NCBI RefSeq assembly: GCF_009689005.1
Contig: NZ_AP021879.1
Span: 1,488,001 to 1,552,000 of the forward strand
Length of the DNA stretch: 64,000 nucleotides
Reading direction: 5' to 3'
From: Desulfosarcina ovata subsp. ovata
GTDB taxonomy: Bacteria; Desulfobacterota; Desulfobacteria; Desulfobacterales; Desulfosarcinaceae
Part shown: positions 1 through 8,619 of the stretch, piece after piece
Layout of the letters: every line of letters begins with the position of its first letter
How positions within the stretch are numbered: the first letter of the stretch is position 1
Position numbers and translations under genes: made by a program
The notes under the pieces: generated by a model
Database searches by the model: none
Seen by the model: the letters and a program-made list of their open reading frames with translations, nothing else
What the model was told of the DNA's origin: nothing

Positions 1-139
1 TTAAATTGAAGGGGTTTCGAAGTTTTCAAATTTTCTGGAACTTTGTTTATGCCCACCGGTTTTCAACGACTTTCCACCGTTGGTCGGACCTCTATTAGGG
101 TGCGCTACGCGCTCCAATTTTATGGGTTTTTCAAGGCAT

Positions 140-228
140 GGGCAGGAAGGCTTGAATAAAATGAGGGGAGCAGCATTTCTGATTTGCTACTCCCCTCTGG
201 GCATTTTATTCAATGCCTCCTGCACCCG
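140..228. repeat. Long imperfect inverted repeat (hairpin)
   Basis: The two arms (about 140-174 and 184-228) pair over roughly 35 bases with a few mismatches and a small bulge; the centre is GAGGGGAG paired with CTCCCCTC. It lies 70 bases beyond the last gene of the transposase/ATPase unit, so it could be a transcription stop or part of that element's left terminal structure. Which one is inference. Confidence 0.6.
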
Positions 229-299
229 GCTATCCCTTGACAGGTTGCTCCCCAGCAGAGCCTGGCTCCGTTTCACCGGGCAAAACGTATTGAATCGGA

Positions 300-434
300 T
301 TAAAACTTCATCTTTTTTTGCTGGCTTACCACAGACAACTCATCCGTTAATCGGTTGAGCACATTTAAAATGGCGGCCAATACAAGCGCCTCCAGTTTTT
401 GGCGGATATCTTCGGCGGTCGGATGGGATTGCAT
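300..434 (-). CDS. Small helical protein at the end of the transposase/ATPase operon
   Basis: A 44-residue product beginning MQSHPTAEDI. The start at 434 is chosen because an AAGGAG-type ribosome binding site sits just upstream, in the 13-base gap after the ATPase stop. The protein is predicted to be one long amphipathic helix rich in Leu, Ala and Val with a lysine-rich tail. No family is recognised. Its tight coupling to the ATPase gene suggests an accessory role in transposition, but a role in copy control is equally possible. Confidence 0.5.
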   Translation of the reverse strand: MQSHPTAEDIRQKLEALVLAAILNVLNRLTDELSVVSQQKKMKF

Positions 435-447
435 ATCGACTCCTTTC

Positions 448-1263
448 CTAAAAGATTTCGGATGCGGCAAGCCGCACATGTTCCGCGTTGACAGTTTTTT
501 CATGACCCATTGCCGCGGCAACCAGGGCACCACGAGCCAGGTGATTGGCTTTCCTGAAGATGCCGCCCGATCCTTGGTGGATCGCCGTGATCGCATTACC
601 TTCGAACAGCATCCGGTCGATTCCGGCAATGGTCAGATGATGTTGAAGATAGGTTTGCATCTGTTCTTTTTTGGAACCGATGAAATGGCTTTTGGCCACC
701 ACCCGCGATGCCAGAGGAAGACAACCCGGATATCGCAGGTTGTCGATCAAATGCGTCTGGCCAGCCAAAACCATGGGCAAATAAGGCTTCGAGTCCATTT
801 CGAACTGACACAGCGTATGCAACTCCACGAAGACTTCCAGACGGAGCAAAGAGGCTTCATCGATGACCAGAACGACATTTTGTTTTTTCCCGTGGATCAA
901 TTCCAATACTTCCCGTTTGATTCGATCGGTCATGGCCGCACGGGAGGTCCCGGCAGGTTTCATTCCCAGTTCTCCCATGATCAGGCGGTACAGTTCCAGG
1001 ATGGAACCGGATGTGGCGGTAACATAGACGAGTTTGTACTCGGAAGGATGCAGACCGTTTACCAGATAACGGATGGCCGTGGATTTACCGGAGCCGATCT
1101 CACCGGTGATCAGATAAATCGCCCCTAAACCCAAACTGTAATCGAAACGGTTCTTCGCTGCCGCCAGTTGATCCGTTTCAAGAATATCCGTCACCGCGAT
1201 ATCCGCCGTGAAGGGCTCTTTCTCAAAACCGAAGAACGGCAGATACGGCGTATTCATTTCCAT
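448..1263 (-). CDS. ExeA/TniB-type AAA ATPase of the transposon
   Basis: A 271-residue AAA ATPase. The N-terminus PFFGFEKEPFT is the typical opening of ExeA/GspA-type ATPases. The Walker A motif is GEIGSGKST (about residues 54-62) and the Walker B motif is VVLVIDEAS (about 130-138). The start at 1263 has a GGGAGGCGG ribosome binding site and overlaps the transposase stop by a few bases, so translation is probably coupled. By analogy with TniB, IstB and MuB, the partner ATPase binds target DNA and stimulates the transposase; this role is inferred from family and context. Confidence 0.8.
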   Translation of the reverse strand: MEMNTPYLPFFGFEKEPFTADIAVTDILETDQLAAAKNRFDYSLGLGAIYLITGEIGSGKSTAIRYLVNGLHPSEYKLVYVTATSGSILELYRLIMGELGMKPAGTSRAAMTDRIKREVLELIHGKKQNVVLVIDEASLLRLEVFVELHTLCQFEMDSKPYLPMVLAGQTHLIDNLRYPGCLPLASRVVAKSHFIGSKKEQMQTYLQHHLTIAGIDRMLFEGNAITAIHQGSGGIFRKANHLARGALVAAAMGHEKTVNAEHVRLAASEIF

Positions 1264-2528
1264 AGACCGCCTCCCTGATAATCCGTCTTGTGGGCCGGTT
1301 CGAGTTGGGTATTGATGTTCTTGTCCCGCTTTACCCGGCAGTTGACATGCAGATCCACGGGAACCAACAATCCGTGGGACTTCCGATTGAAAAACACCTC
1401 AGCCGTTTTCGGTTCGTTTTCATGGTACAAAATCAGCGCCCGTTTGCCGATCAGCGCCACCGGAGCTTCAAACAGGTTGCCGTTGAGTGTGACGGTTCGA
1501 TCCTTTGCAACGGTTCGGTATACGGCGGTGCGGAAGTGGTCTTTCAGGTTCTTCGGTGCCGTTCGGATGCAGGCAAGGTTTTTGCTGAACCGGTCAAAGG
1601 GCGTCATGCCGGTGGCGCTGTGAATGCGTTGGTGATAGACTGTATCCAGCCAATGGCTAAACGACTGGTTCAGTCGTTCCAGGGAGGAAAGATCCGCGGC
1701 AGGCAAAAATCCACCGCGAACGGTTTTGAAAAATCTCTCAATTTTGCCCTTCCCTTGGGGCTTGTACGGCCTTGCATGAATGAGGGCGATGGCCAGTGAT
1801 GCACAGGTAAATTCAAGTTTGCGGCTGCGATAGGCAGCGCCGTTGTCCACGTACAGTTTTCTCGGCAATCCTCGTTTGGAAAGTGCTTTTTCGAAAGCAT
1901 CCATGAAACTGGCCAGATTCTCCGACAGGTAGAACCCGCCGTAAACGATCAATCGGGAATGATCGTCGATAAAAGCGATCAAATAGCTTTTTCGCATTTT
2001 CCGATCGACCACCACCTTGGGTCCGTGCATCACATCGCTTTGCCAGATGTCGTTGACCAACTCGGCTTCATACTTTCTTCGATCCTCCGGTTTGGGGGAT
2101 TGATCCATCAACCCGTGTCGGTGAAACAGCCGATAGAGGGTGGAAAGGCCAAAGCTTGCAGGAACAATTGTCTGGCGTTTGAGACTTTCCAAAAGCATCG
2201 GGACCGGCGTTGCCATCTGGCTTTGTCTAGTGGCAAGGACGATGTTGACTGTTTCCTCGTCCAAGTTTCGGGATTTGCCCTGATCGCCTCTTTTCCCGGG
2301 ATACAGCGATTCGATACGGCCGTTGCTTTTTTGGTAACGCCGAATCCAGCGATAAATCGTATTTTCGCTGATCCGTGTTCGGCTGGAATAGGGAATGACC
2401 CATTTGCGCTCGCACTTCTCCCTCAACAGTCGCCGTTTCTCGCTTCTGGTCAGGTTCGTCGTGCCGACAAACTCGTGAATCACCCCAAACCGGAAAACAG
2501 CGACGGTCTCATCCTTTTCTTGTGTCAT
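1254..2528 (-). CDS. DDE transposase (rve integrase core, Mu/IS481-like)
   Basis: A 424-residue transposase. An N-terminal helix-turn-helix region (about 50-110) is followed by an integrase-core domain with three candidate catalytic acids: Asp in IWQSDVMHG, Asp in LYVDNGAAY and Glu in GKGKIERF. The C-terminal part resembles the Mu-transposase beta-barrel that contacts the ATPase. An AAAGGAGG ribosome binding site lies seven bases before the start. The gene overlaps the ATPase gene. It appears intact, so the element may be active. Confidence 0.85.
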   Translation of the reverse strand: MTQEKDETVAVFRFGVIHEFVGTTNLTRSEKRRLLREKCERKWVIPYSSRTRISENTIYRWIRRYQKSNGRIESLYPGKRGDQGKSRNLDEETVNIVLATRQSQMATPVPMLLESLKRQTIVPASFGLSTLYRLFHRHGLMDQSPKPEDRRKYEAELVNDIWQSDVMHGPKVVVDRKMRKSYLIAFIDDHSRLIVYGGFYLSENLASFMDAFEKALSKRGLPRKLYVDNGAAYRSRKLEFTCASLAIALIHARPYKPQGKGKIERFFKTVRGGFLPAADLSSLERLNQSFSHWLDTVYHQRIHSATGMTPFDRFSKNLACIRTAPKNLKDHFRTAVYRTVAKDRTVTLNGNLFEAPVALIGKRALILYHENEPKTAEVFFNRKSHGLLVPVDLHVNCRVKRDKNINTQLEPAHKTDYQGGGLWK

Positions 2529-2628
2529 ACAAACCTCCTTTTTTGTGTTTCCCCTGGCTTAAACCATTTCTCACGATACGGGGAGCGCACTGTTCGGTAG
2601 GTTTGTCGATGATGGAAAGAACTCCGGA

Positions 2629-3156
2629 TTAGATGGTCCGACTGACAGGTGTCCGGCCCATATTCATGAATAGGGAAAAGGCGGCAAGCAAATCGGTCCC
2701 GATCCCAAAACAGGCCAGGGCTTTTCGTTTTAGTGCGGCCAGCCAATGGCGCTGCCGGGATGCAGACAACTTCGTGTTCCATCTGCCGCTGGATAGGCGT
2801 TGCTTCAGGCAATCGCAAATTGTTAAGATCGGCACCTGAAAACGATTAAAGTAACCTTCGGGCTTCATTTTAATAATGCAATTACAGTCCGGGCAACGGT
2901 ATCTTCGAAGCCACACCCCAAAAGCAAACCCATCAAAGTAGGCGAGTACGAAACCGTGTCCCCATATTCGAGTTGAACCACACCTGGGGCATCCGCGAGG
3001 TGTTGGCCAACAAAAATTGCGTCCCTGTTCATCAATATCCTTGAGTTTTACACAAACGGAAAGTATCATCGGACCATTCTTTGTTGGGGTCGATAATACG
3101 ACCCGGTTTTTTGGGGTGCTCCGGTCTGCCAACCGCCACCCCTTTTCTTTATCCAT
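2629..3156 (-). CDS. Zinc-ribbon protein associated with the DDE transposon
   Basis: A protein of 175 residues with two CxxC knuckles (CPRCGS and RCPDCN, about residues 56-88) forming a zinc ribbon, followed by a basic helical region. The longest start (3156) is immediately next to a terminator-like hairpin, so a later start at 3069 (MILSVCVK, 146 residues) is more likely. It lies 100 bases upstream of the transposase and reads the same way, so I treat it as part of the transposon. A DNA-binding role is inferred from the zinc ribbon only. Confidence 0.55.
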   Translation of the reverse strand: MDKEKGWRLADRSTPKNRVVLSTPTKNGPMILSVCVKLKDIDEQGRNFCWPTPRGCPRCGSTRIWGHGFVLAYFDGFAFGVWLRRYRCPDCNCIIKMKPEGYFNRFQVPILTICDCLKQRLSSGRWNTKLSASRQRHWLAALKRKALACFGIGTDLLAAFSLFMNMGRTPVSRTI

Positions 3157-3181
3157 AAAAAAAGCCCCCTTGCCGGAGGCT
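3157..3181 (-). terminator. Terminator-like hairpin upstream of the zinc-ribbon gene
   Basis: On the minus strand AGCC(T)CC pairs with GGGGGCT and is followed by seven T residues, a standard intrinsic terminator. It would stop transcription entering the transposon from the right. Confidence 0.6.
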
Positions 3182-3260
3182 CATCTAATTCGAAAATTCT
3201 TTTCCGTTTGTCAACGATTGTGAAAATTTAGCCGTTTACCCCACACTCAATCGCGGCAAC

Positions 3261-3368
3261 CTACAGTTGGAACAGATACTGGTAACAGGCGTCCGGATCG
3301 GAGAACCTGGCATCGAACTCGATTTCGGATCTTGGGAAATCTTCGGTGATGGTGAAGTCTGTCATGGC
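3261..3368 (-). pseudogene. N-terminal remnant of an IS1595-type transposase
   Basis: A 34-residue reading frame with a strong AAAAAGGAGG ribosome binding site. It contains ARFSDPDACYQYLFQL, the usual opening of IS1595-family transposases just before their zinc ribbon. It stops exactly where the CxxC motif should begin, so the rest of the gene has been lost. It is one of several broken insertion sequences packed into 3240-4640. Confidence 0.6.
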
Positions 3369-3416
3369 GGCCTCCTTTTTCTTTGGTTTTGAGGCCATCA
3401 TAACGCAGACGTGTGA

Positions 3417-3584
3417 CAGATCATCGCCACAGCCATCCTCGACCGGCTGCTTCACCATTGCCGGGTGATAAACATCAAGGGCCACAGCTACCGGCTCCGG
3501 GGTCACACGTTTTCAAAGAGCGATTTTGCCACCGCCGGATTTTCCGGGCTGGTAGCCGAGAATGGGAAAAAGGAGGTTCAATGA
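3417..3584 (+). pseudogene. istB: C-terminal remnant of an IS21-type IstB ATPase
   Basis: Read in the frame ending at the TGA at 3582-3584, the sequence encodes ILDRLLHHCRVINIKGHSYR and then LRG, the canonical C-terminus of IstB helpers of IS21 elements. An in-frame stop at 3414-3416 cuts off the upstream part. The IS21 terminal repeats follow directly, so the 3' end of an IS21 copy survives here and the remainder was deleted. Confidence 0.7.
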
Positions 3585-3593
3585 ACCCCAGGG

Positions 3594-3644
3594 TGGTACA
3601 ATTTTATTTTCCCATTTCTGGTACACTTTTCATTCCCATTGACA
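3594..3644 (+). repeat. Right terminal repeats of the IS21-type remnant
   Basis: Two direct copies of TGGTACA followed by T-rich spacers and a TTCCCAT-like tail (3594 and 3619) match the multiple terminal repeats of IS21 elements. The terminus falls at about 3644, where the reading frame of another transposase suddenly begins. Confidence 0.65.
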
Positions 3645-4639
3645 AACGCGGCTTTAGCAAGGATCACCGACCCGATTTGGCTCAAATGGTGGTCGGCGCG
3701 GTATTGGATGACAAGGGCCAACCCATCTGTTGCGAGATGTGGCCGGGCAATACCGCCGATGTCAAGACCTTGTTGCCGATCGTGGAGCGATTGAAGACGC
3801 GGTTTAAGATTGCGCGGATCTGCATCGTTGCCGATCGGGGCATGATCAGCAAAGACACGCTGGAGCAACTCGAATCTGAAGACAGCCCGATTGCCTACAT
3901 CCTCGGTGCCCGTATGCGCAAGGTCAAGCAGATCCGGGACCGTGTCCTGTCCCAGCCAGGCCGGTACAGGCAGGTATACCCTGAAACCAGTGACCGGAGC
4001 AAACCGGCTCCGCTGAAGGTCAAGCAAGTCGAGTTAGACGGCTGCCGGTACATCGTATGTGTCAATCCCAGTCAGCAGCGCAAAGATGCCGCTGATCGTG
4101 AGGCTATCGTTCTGGCACTGACCGAGCAACTCAAAAAGGGTCCCAAAAGTCTTGTGGGCAACAAGGGATTTCGCAAATACGTGAAGATCGAAAAAGGCAG
4201 CACCAGCATTGACGAAAACCGAATCAAGTATGAATCGCGCTTTGACGGGAAATGGGTGCTTAGAACCAACACGGGTCTTTCTGCCGACCAGGTGGCGCTG
4301 AAGTACAAAGAACTGTGGCGGGTAGAAAAAGTCTTCCGCGACGTCAAGTCGTTGCTTACGACCCGTCCGATCTTCCACCAGAAAGACCGGACGATCCGAG
4401 GCCATGTCTTTTGCAGCTTCCTGGCACTGGTCCTTCGCAAAGAGCTTGATCGGCGTCTGTCGAAAGCGGGCCACCGTTTTGAGTGGGCCGAGATCAAGCA
4501 GGACTTGAAAGCCCTGCAACGGGTAACCATCGAAGAGGACGGCAGGCGCTTATCGATCAGGAGCCAAAGCAAGGGCGTATGCGGTAAGATCTTCCAGGCA
4601 GTTGGCGTGGCAATACCGCCGACGATACAGGACGCGTAA
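3645..4639 (+). pseudogene. IS1634-type (IS4 superfamily) transposase, 5' part lost
   Basis: About 330 codons remain of a transposase that normally has over 500. RGFSKDHRPDL, VVGAVLDDKGQPICCEMWPG and VADRGMIS are conserved blocks around the second catalytic Asp of IS1634-like enzymes; the YKELWRVEKVFRDVKS block carries the catalytic Glu. The open frame continues leftwards to 3413 only because it runs by chance through the IS21 terminus. The first catalytic Asp is missing, so it should be inactive. Confidence 0.8.
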
Positions 4640-4868
4640 GCCGCGCTCGAAATCTAAAAAGGTAGTGCCAAGAACATTTTTGGGTGTTGTAGTGCGTTGA
4701 AATAAATAGATATTTAAAAATCGACTGTCAAACTTGAGTTAAGTTTTAAAATCACCTGCCGATAAGAAGGTCATAGCTGTCAGGAAATAACAAAGGCGCC
4801 GGCCGGTCCAACACTCAATCCTACAACTGATCTGTAAGAACTGACCTGTAAAAAAGGAGGAAGCTAAA
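4640..4868. other. Intergenic region before the chemoreceptor gene
   Basis: This AT-rich stretch of about 230 bases has no open frame. It probably holds the promoter of the chemoreceptor gene, but no convincing -35/-10 pair was found. An AAAAAAGGAGG ribosome binding site closes it. Confidence 0.4.
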
Positions 4869-6533
4869 GTGGTTGTAAGTATTCAGAACCTTAAAATCAA
4901 AACAAAGTTTTTGGTTCTTGGCGGAATCGCCCTGACAATGTCCCTTGTTTCGATCTTCGGCATGCTGGAGATTGCCAAAACAACGCATCTTCAAAAGCTT
5001 GAGCGGGATCATATCGAGGACGCAATTTATCTTGAATGGAAAACCTCGGCATGTTTCAGGTCGTTAAATGACCATCCGGGCGAAAGGGACGCAAATACGG
5101 CAACATATGTTACCAAAGAATCTGATATCGTAGGTGAAATGGGGATGATTCAGTTAGTCCTTGAGATTAAAAAGGCGCCTATTGCAGTTTATGATGCTGT
5201 AAATTCAATGGAAATTATACTTTTTAAACTTCTGGGTTTCGGGGAAACCTTCGAGGTATTGGACAAGGATTTAAAAGACGCTGAGAACGCTGAGAAAATA
5301 TTGAGGCAATACGTAAATAACGAGATAACCGACCGGCAACTCATCAAACGCTTTTCAGCCGAAGTTGATAAAATAAAAGACAACAGCGCCAGGTTTTCCA
5401 ATACTATGCAGAGCATCGCCGGCTTTATAAAACGGATAATGCTTTTCCTCACAACGGTTACCGCTTTCGCCATGCTTGGCTCGATGTTTCTGGTTGCGAA
5501 AATGATTACCACGCCGATCCTGAAGATAACGGATACGGCAAAGCAACTATCCGAAGGCGATTTGACCAAAAGAACGGATATAAAAACAAAAGATGAGCTT
5601 GGAGAGTTGTCGTCATCCTTTGATATCATGGTGGCAAACACAAAAAAGGTGATCGAGGGTATTCTATCAAAATCCGGGATCCTGAATGATTCGTCCGGGT
5701 CTCTTTCGTCTCTTTCCGAACATATGACAAAAAGTTCCGCAGATAGCTCCGGCAAGGCGAACTCTGTTGCGGCGGCTGCCGAAGAGATGAGCGCCAACAT
5801 GAACTCGGTGTCTGCGGCAACCGAGCAGGCTTCAACCAATGTTACCATGGTTGCAACAGCCATGGAAGAGATGTCTGCCACCATCAACGAGATCGCTCAA
5901 AACACCGAAAAAGCCAGCGGCATAACCGGCAAGGCCGTCACACAGGCCCAGAGTACGTCCGATAAAGTTAATGAGCTTGGACAGGCTGCCAATCAAATCG
6001 GCAAGGTAACGGAGACCATTACCGAAATCTCCGAGCAGACCAATCTGCTGGCCTTAAATGCAACCATTGAGGCGGCACGTGCCGGAGAGGCCGGCAAAGG
6101 CTTTGCGGTGGTGGCGAATGAGATTAAAGAACTCGCCAAACAGACAGCCGAAGCCACCCAGGAAATCAAAAACCGGATCGAAGGCATCCAGGGCACAACC
6201 GCCGGTACGGTGACGGAGATCGAACATATATCCAGAGTCATCAGCGAGATCAACGAGATCGTTGTCACCATCGCAACGGCGGTTGAAGAGCAGTCCGTGA
6301 CAGGCAAGGATATTGCGGAAAACGTGGCCCAGGCCTCCCAGGGAATACAGGAAGCTACCGAGAATGTCGCCCAGAGTTCAACCGTCTCCGGAGAGATCGC
6401 CGGTGATATATCGGAGGTCAACCAGACGGCAGGCGAGATATCGAACAGCAGTTCCCAGGTGAATATGAGCGCGCAGGAGTTAATGAACCTTTCAGCCGAG
6501 TTGAAAGAGATGGTGAGTCAATTTAAGGTGTAG
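4869..6533 (+). CDS. Methyl-accepting chemotaxis protein
   Basis: A transmembrane chemoreceptor of 554 residues that starts at GTG, nine bases after a GGAGG site. Residues 13-32 and about 183-205 are membrane spans enclosing a short sensing domain of about 150 residues. A HAMP domain (about 206-258) follows, then the methylation helices and the signalling hairpin tip with [20 protein letters not shown]. It lacks a C-terminal CheR-binding pentapeptide (it ends EMVSQFKV). It would signal to CheA through CheW. The ligand cannot be deduced. It lies between damaged mobile elements, with no che genes nearby. Confidence 0.9.
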   Translation: MVVSIQNLKIKTKFLVLGGIALTMSLVSIFGMLEIAKTTHLQKLERDHIEDAIYLEWKTSACFRSLNDHPGERDANTATYVTKESDIVGEMGMIQLVLEIKKAPIAVYDAVNSMEIILFKLLGFGETFEVLDKDLKDAENAEKILRQYVNNEITDRQLIKRFSAEVDKIKDNSARFSNTMQSIAGFIKRIMLFLTTVTAFAMLGSMFLVAKMITTPILKITDTAKQLSEGDLTKRTDIKTKDELGELSSSFDIMVANTKKVIEGILSKSGILNDSSGSLSSLSEHMTKSSADSSGKANSVAAAAEEMSANMNSVSAATEQASTNVTMVATAMEEMSATINEIAQNTEKASGITGKAVTQAQSTSDKVNELGQAANQIGKVTETITEISEQTNLLALNATIEAARAGEAGKGFAVVANEIKELAKQTAEATQEIKNRIEGIQGTTAGTVTEIEHISRVISEINEIVVTIATAVEEQSVTGKDIAENVAQASQGIQEATENVAQSSTVSGEIAGDISEVNQTAGEISNSSSQVNMSAQELMNLSAELKEMVSQFKV

Positions 6534-6596
6534 GTATCCTTAAATTCATCATACCGGCATGGTTTCAACGCCCGTTATCAACTATAGAGGAACATC

Positions 6597-6630
6597 ATGA
6601 AAAGATCGGCAATAGCGACAACACTGTTTA
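6597..6630 (+). pseudogene. 5' fragment of an interrupted gene
   Basis: After an AGAGGAAC ribosome binding site, an ATG opens a frame encoding MKRSAIATTLF, which looks like the start of a signal peptide. The IS1380 element cuts it after about eleven codons. What follows the IS on the far side is an unrelated IclR-type tail, so the rest of this gene is not in the window. Confidence 0.5.
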
Positions 6631-8359
6631 TACCTAAAATACGCGATTTTCACAAAAAAAGAGTCCTCTAAAATTGGATAATGTGTTATAATACTTGTTA
6701 AAAACCACCATGTTTACAACAAGCGTAAACACACCCAATAGGTAAAGGACTCTATGAGTAAGCATAGCAAAAACTACCGACAAAGTGAACTCAAAATCCA
6801 ACGCATCGAAACGACGTCCGACCGGTTGACCGGAAGAGCCGGGCTGGCCCTGTTCGTGGCGTATATGCACGGCATTCAGGTTTTTGGCTGGTTCGACCGC
6901 TGGTTTGGATCCATCCGCAAGAACCGAAAAGGCCTTGCCATTACAGAACTTTTCAAACAAGTGCTCTGCTTTTTCGCCGATGGGACCAGTCGGCGCCTGG
7001 CATATTTCGACCAGATTTCTCGCGATGAGGGCTATGCCGGCAGCATAGAGACGCCAACTGAAGACATGGCCTCTTCTCATCAAATCAAACGTTTTTTCAA
7101 AGCATTCGCCTGGACTCGCGTGTTTTTGTTCCGGCGCCTTTTGCAGGCCCTTTTCATCTGGCGTCTGCGGATTACGCAACCCGATGTGATCGAATTGGGT
7201 ATCGATACGATGGTCATGGACAATGACGATGCAAAATGCCGGCACGGCGTGAAGCCCACCTACAAGAAGAAAAAGGGCTTTCAGCCCCTGCAGATGAATT
7301 GGGGGCGTTTGATTGTCGATGCGGCGTTTCGCAGCGGGGATAAACATTCCAATCACGGTGATGCCGTGCAGAATATGATCCGGCACATGGTTCTTAAAAT
7401 CAGATGCGACTACCGTGGGGATGTGCCGATTATCATCCGCATGGACAGCGGGTTTTTCGACCAGAAAATCTTCGAGCTTTGCGAAAGGCTTCATGTCGGT
7501 TATGTCTGCGGCGGCAAAGTGTATAAAGACATCAAGCAAATGGCGGACAACTGGGATGCGTCCAAATGGAAACGATTCGAATCCGGCAAGAAGAAAGCCT
7601 GGAAATATGCCGAATTCGGTATCCGGCAAGGCAACTGGAAACGGTTCCGCCGCGCGATTTTTTGTCGGTTGATGCACGATGACAGCAAACAGCTTTACCT
7701 TCCGGGATTTCGGCCTGACACCATCATCGTCACCAACATCGGCCAAGGCCAGGCGATCGACAGTATGCTGGAAAAAGCAGGAGCGGTGGAATATCTGACC
7801 ACCAACGGCCTTGTCGCCTGCTATCATGAACGCGGCAGAGACGAATTGGCTAACCGAGCGTTGAAGGATTTTGGTCACGAACAACTGCCTTTCAAGCGAT
7901 TCGCTCCCAATGCAGCCTGGTATTATACGATGCTTGTCGGTCATTTTCTGCTTGAATCGTTTAAAGAAGATGTCAGTGCGCCGGTATTATCGATTGGTTC
8001 CTATGCCTCCACGGTGCGCAGACGGCTGATCGATATCGCCGGAAAGATTGTCTCCCACAGCGGGGAAACGATTTTGAAGGTATCCAAGGCCTGTGTGGAA
8101 AGCCTCCGCTTGCCGGAGTTGTTCGAACGGTGCCGCACAGCGCCGGTTATCGAATAACCGGTAAGGAAAACGAGACTCTGAGTAAAACTGGTGGAGAGGT
8201 GTGCCCTAAAACAGGCTTATTTGCGCATATACCCACAATCAATCCGATCAGGATAGCTTGTCCGGGAAAATAGTCTCAAATTCTCAGACGATCTCAATTT
8301 CTCTACCATGTTTTACCCGGATACTTCTGTTCAATACCAAAATCGCCTCGTTTAGGTAT
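6631..8359 (+). mobile_element. IS1380-family insertion sequence
   Basis: The ends are inverted: TACCTAAA, four variable bases, then GCGATTTT at the left (6631), and the reverse complement of the same pattern with four different bases ending at 8358/8359. Sixteen of the first twenty positions match. One full transposase gene lies inside. The flanks share at most TTA, so no clear target duplication survives. Confidence 0.8.
6754..8157 (+). CDS. IS1380-family transposase
   Basis: A transposase of 467 residues from the DDE (IS4) superfamily. Candidate catalytic residues are Asp in ELGIDTMVMD, Asp in IIIRMDSGFFDQ and Glu in the C-terminal half (CYHERGRDELANR), matching the Y(2)R(3)E(6)R-like signature of this superfamily. 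The length is normal for the family. An AAAGGA site precedes the ATG. The gene is intact and fills the IS between its inverted ends. Confidence 0.88.
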   Translation: MSKHSKNYRQSELKIQRIETTSDRLTGRAGLALFVAYMHGIQVFGWFDRWFGSIRKNRKGLAITELFKQVLCFFADGTSRRLAYFDQISRDEGYAGSIETPTEDMASSHQIKRFFKAFAWTRVFLFRRLLQALFIWRLRITQPDVIELGIDTMVMDNDDAKCRHGVKPTYKKKKGFQPLQMNWGRLIVDAAFRSGDKHSNHGDAVQNMIRHMVLKIRCDYRGDVPIIIRMDSGFFDQKIFELCERLHVGYVCGGKVYKDIKQMADNWDASKWKRFESGKKKAWKYAEFGIRQGNWKRFRRAIFCRLMHDDSKQLYLPGFRPDTIIVTNIGQGQAIDSMLEKAGAVEYLTTNGLVACYHERGRDELANRALKDFGHEQLPFKRFAPNAAWYYTMLVGHFLLESFKEDVSAPVLSIGSYASTVRRRLIDIAGKIVSHSGETILKVSKACVESLRLPELFERCRTAPVIE

Positions 8360-8360
8360 T

Positions 8361-8591
8361 ACAGACATCGATGTTTTAGAACAAGAGTTAGACGATACAA
8401 TAAAAATCGGTTATGCCTGTGAAAATCAAGAACTCAGAAAAGGGATTTGCCGGGTGGTGGCTCCGATATTTGATCACACTGCCAAGTTGGCTGGTGGGAT
8501 AGGGGTGGCAGCTCCGGCATTTAGAATAGGGGTAGAAGATTTTCCGAAAATAGGAGAACTTGTCAAAAGCATTGCCATATCGAACGCCTAG
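8361..8591 (+). pseudogene. C-terminal remnant of an IclR-family regulator
   Basis: Seventy-six codons in frame from the IS edge to the TAG at 8589. The translation has the effector-domain tail pattern of IclR regulators: IGYACENQELRKGICRVVAP, then GIGVAAPAFRI and a final helix. The DNA-binding half is missing. The IS therefore sits at a deletion junction rather than in a simple insertion site. The ligand is unknown. Confidence 0.6.
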
Positions 8592-8619
8592 AAAAAGATA
8601 GGCATGTGAACAACAAACC

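Larger units (their letters stand above)
140..3181 (-). mobile_element. Four-gene DDE transposase / AAA ATPase transposon unit
   Basis: Four leftward genes lie head to tail with overlaps or short gaps: zinc-ribbon protein, DDE transposase, AAA ATPase and a 44-residue protein. Two-gene transposase plus ATPase systems (IS21, Tn7/Tn5053 relatives) use the ATPase for target choice. The hairpin at 140-228 and the terminator-like hairpin at 3157-3181 are the outermost structures I can see. True terminal repeats and target duplications were not identified, so the limits are approximate. Confidence 0.5.

Noticed and set aside
300..629. 109-residue frame ending at 300
   Set aside because: Only its last 44 codons have a ribosome site; the rest is antisense-frame overlap with the ATPase gene.
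3413..3644. N-terminal extension of the IS1634-type transposase
   Set aside because: The frame is open by chance through the IS21 terminus; the IstB tail is in another frame.
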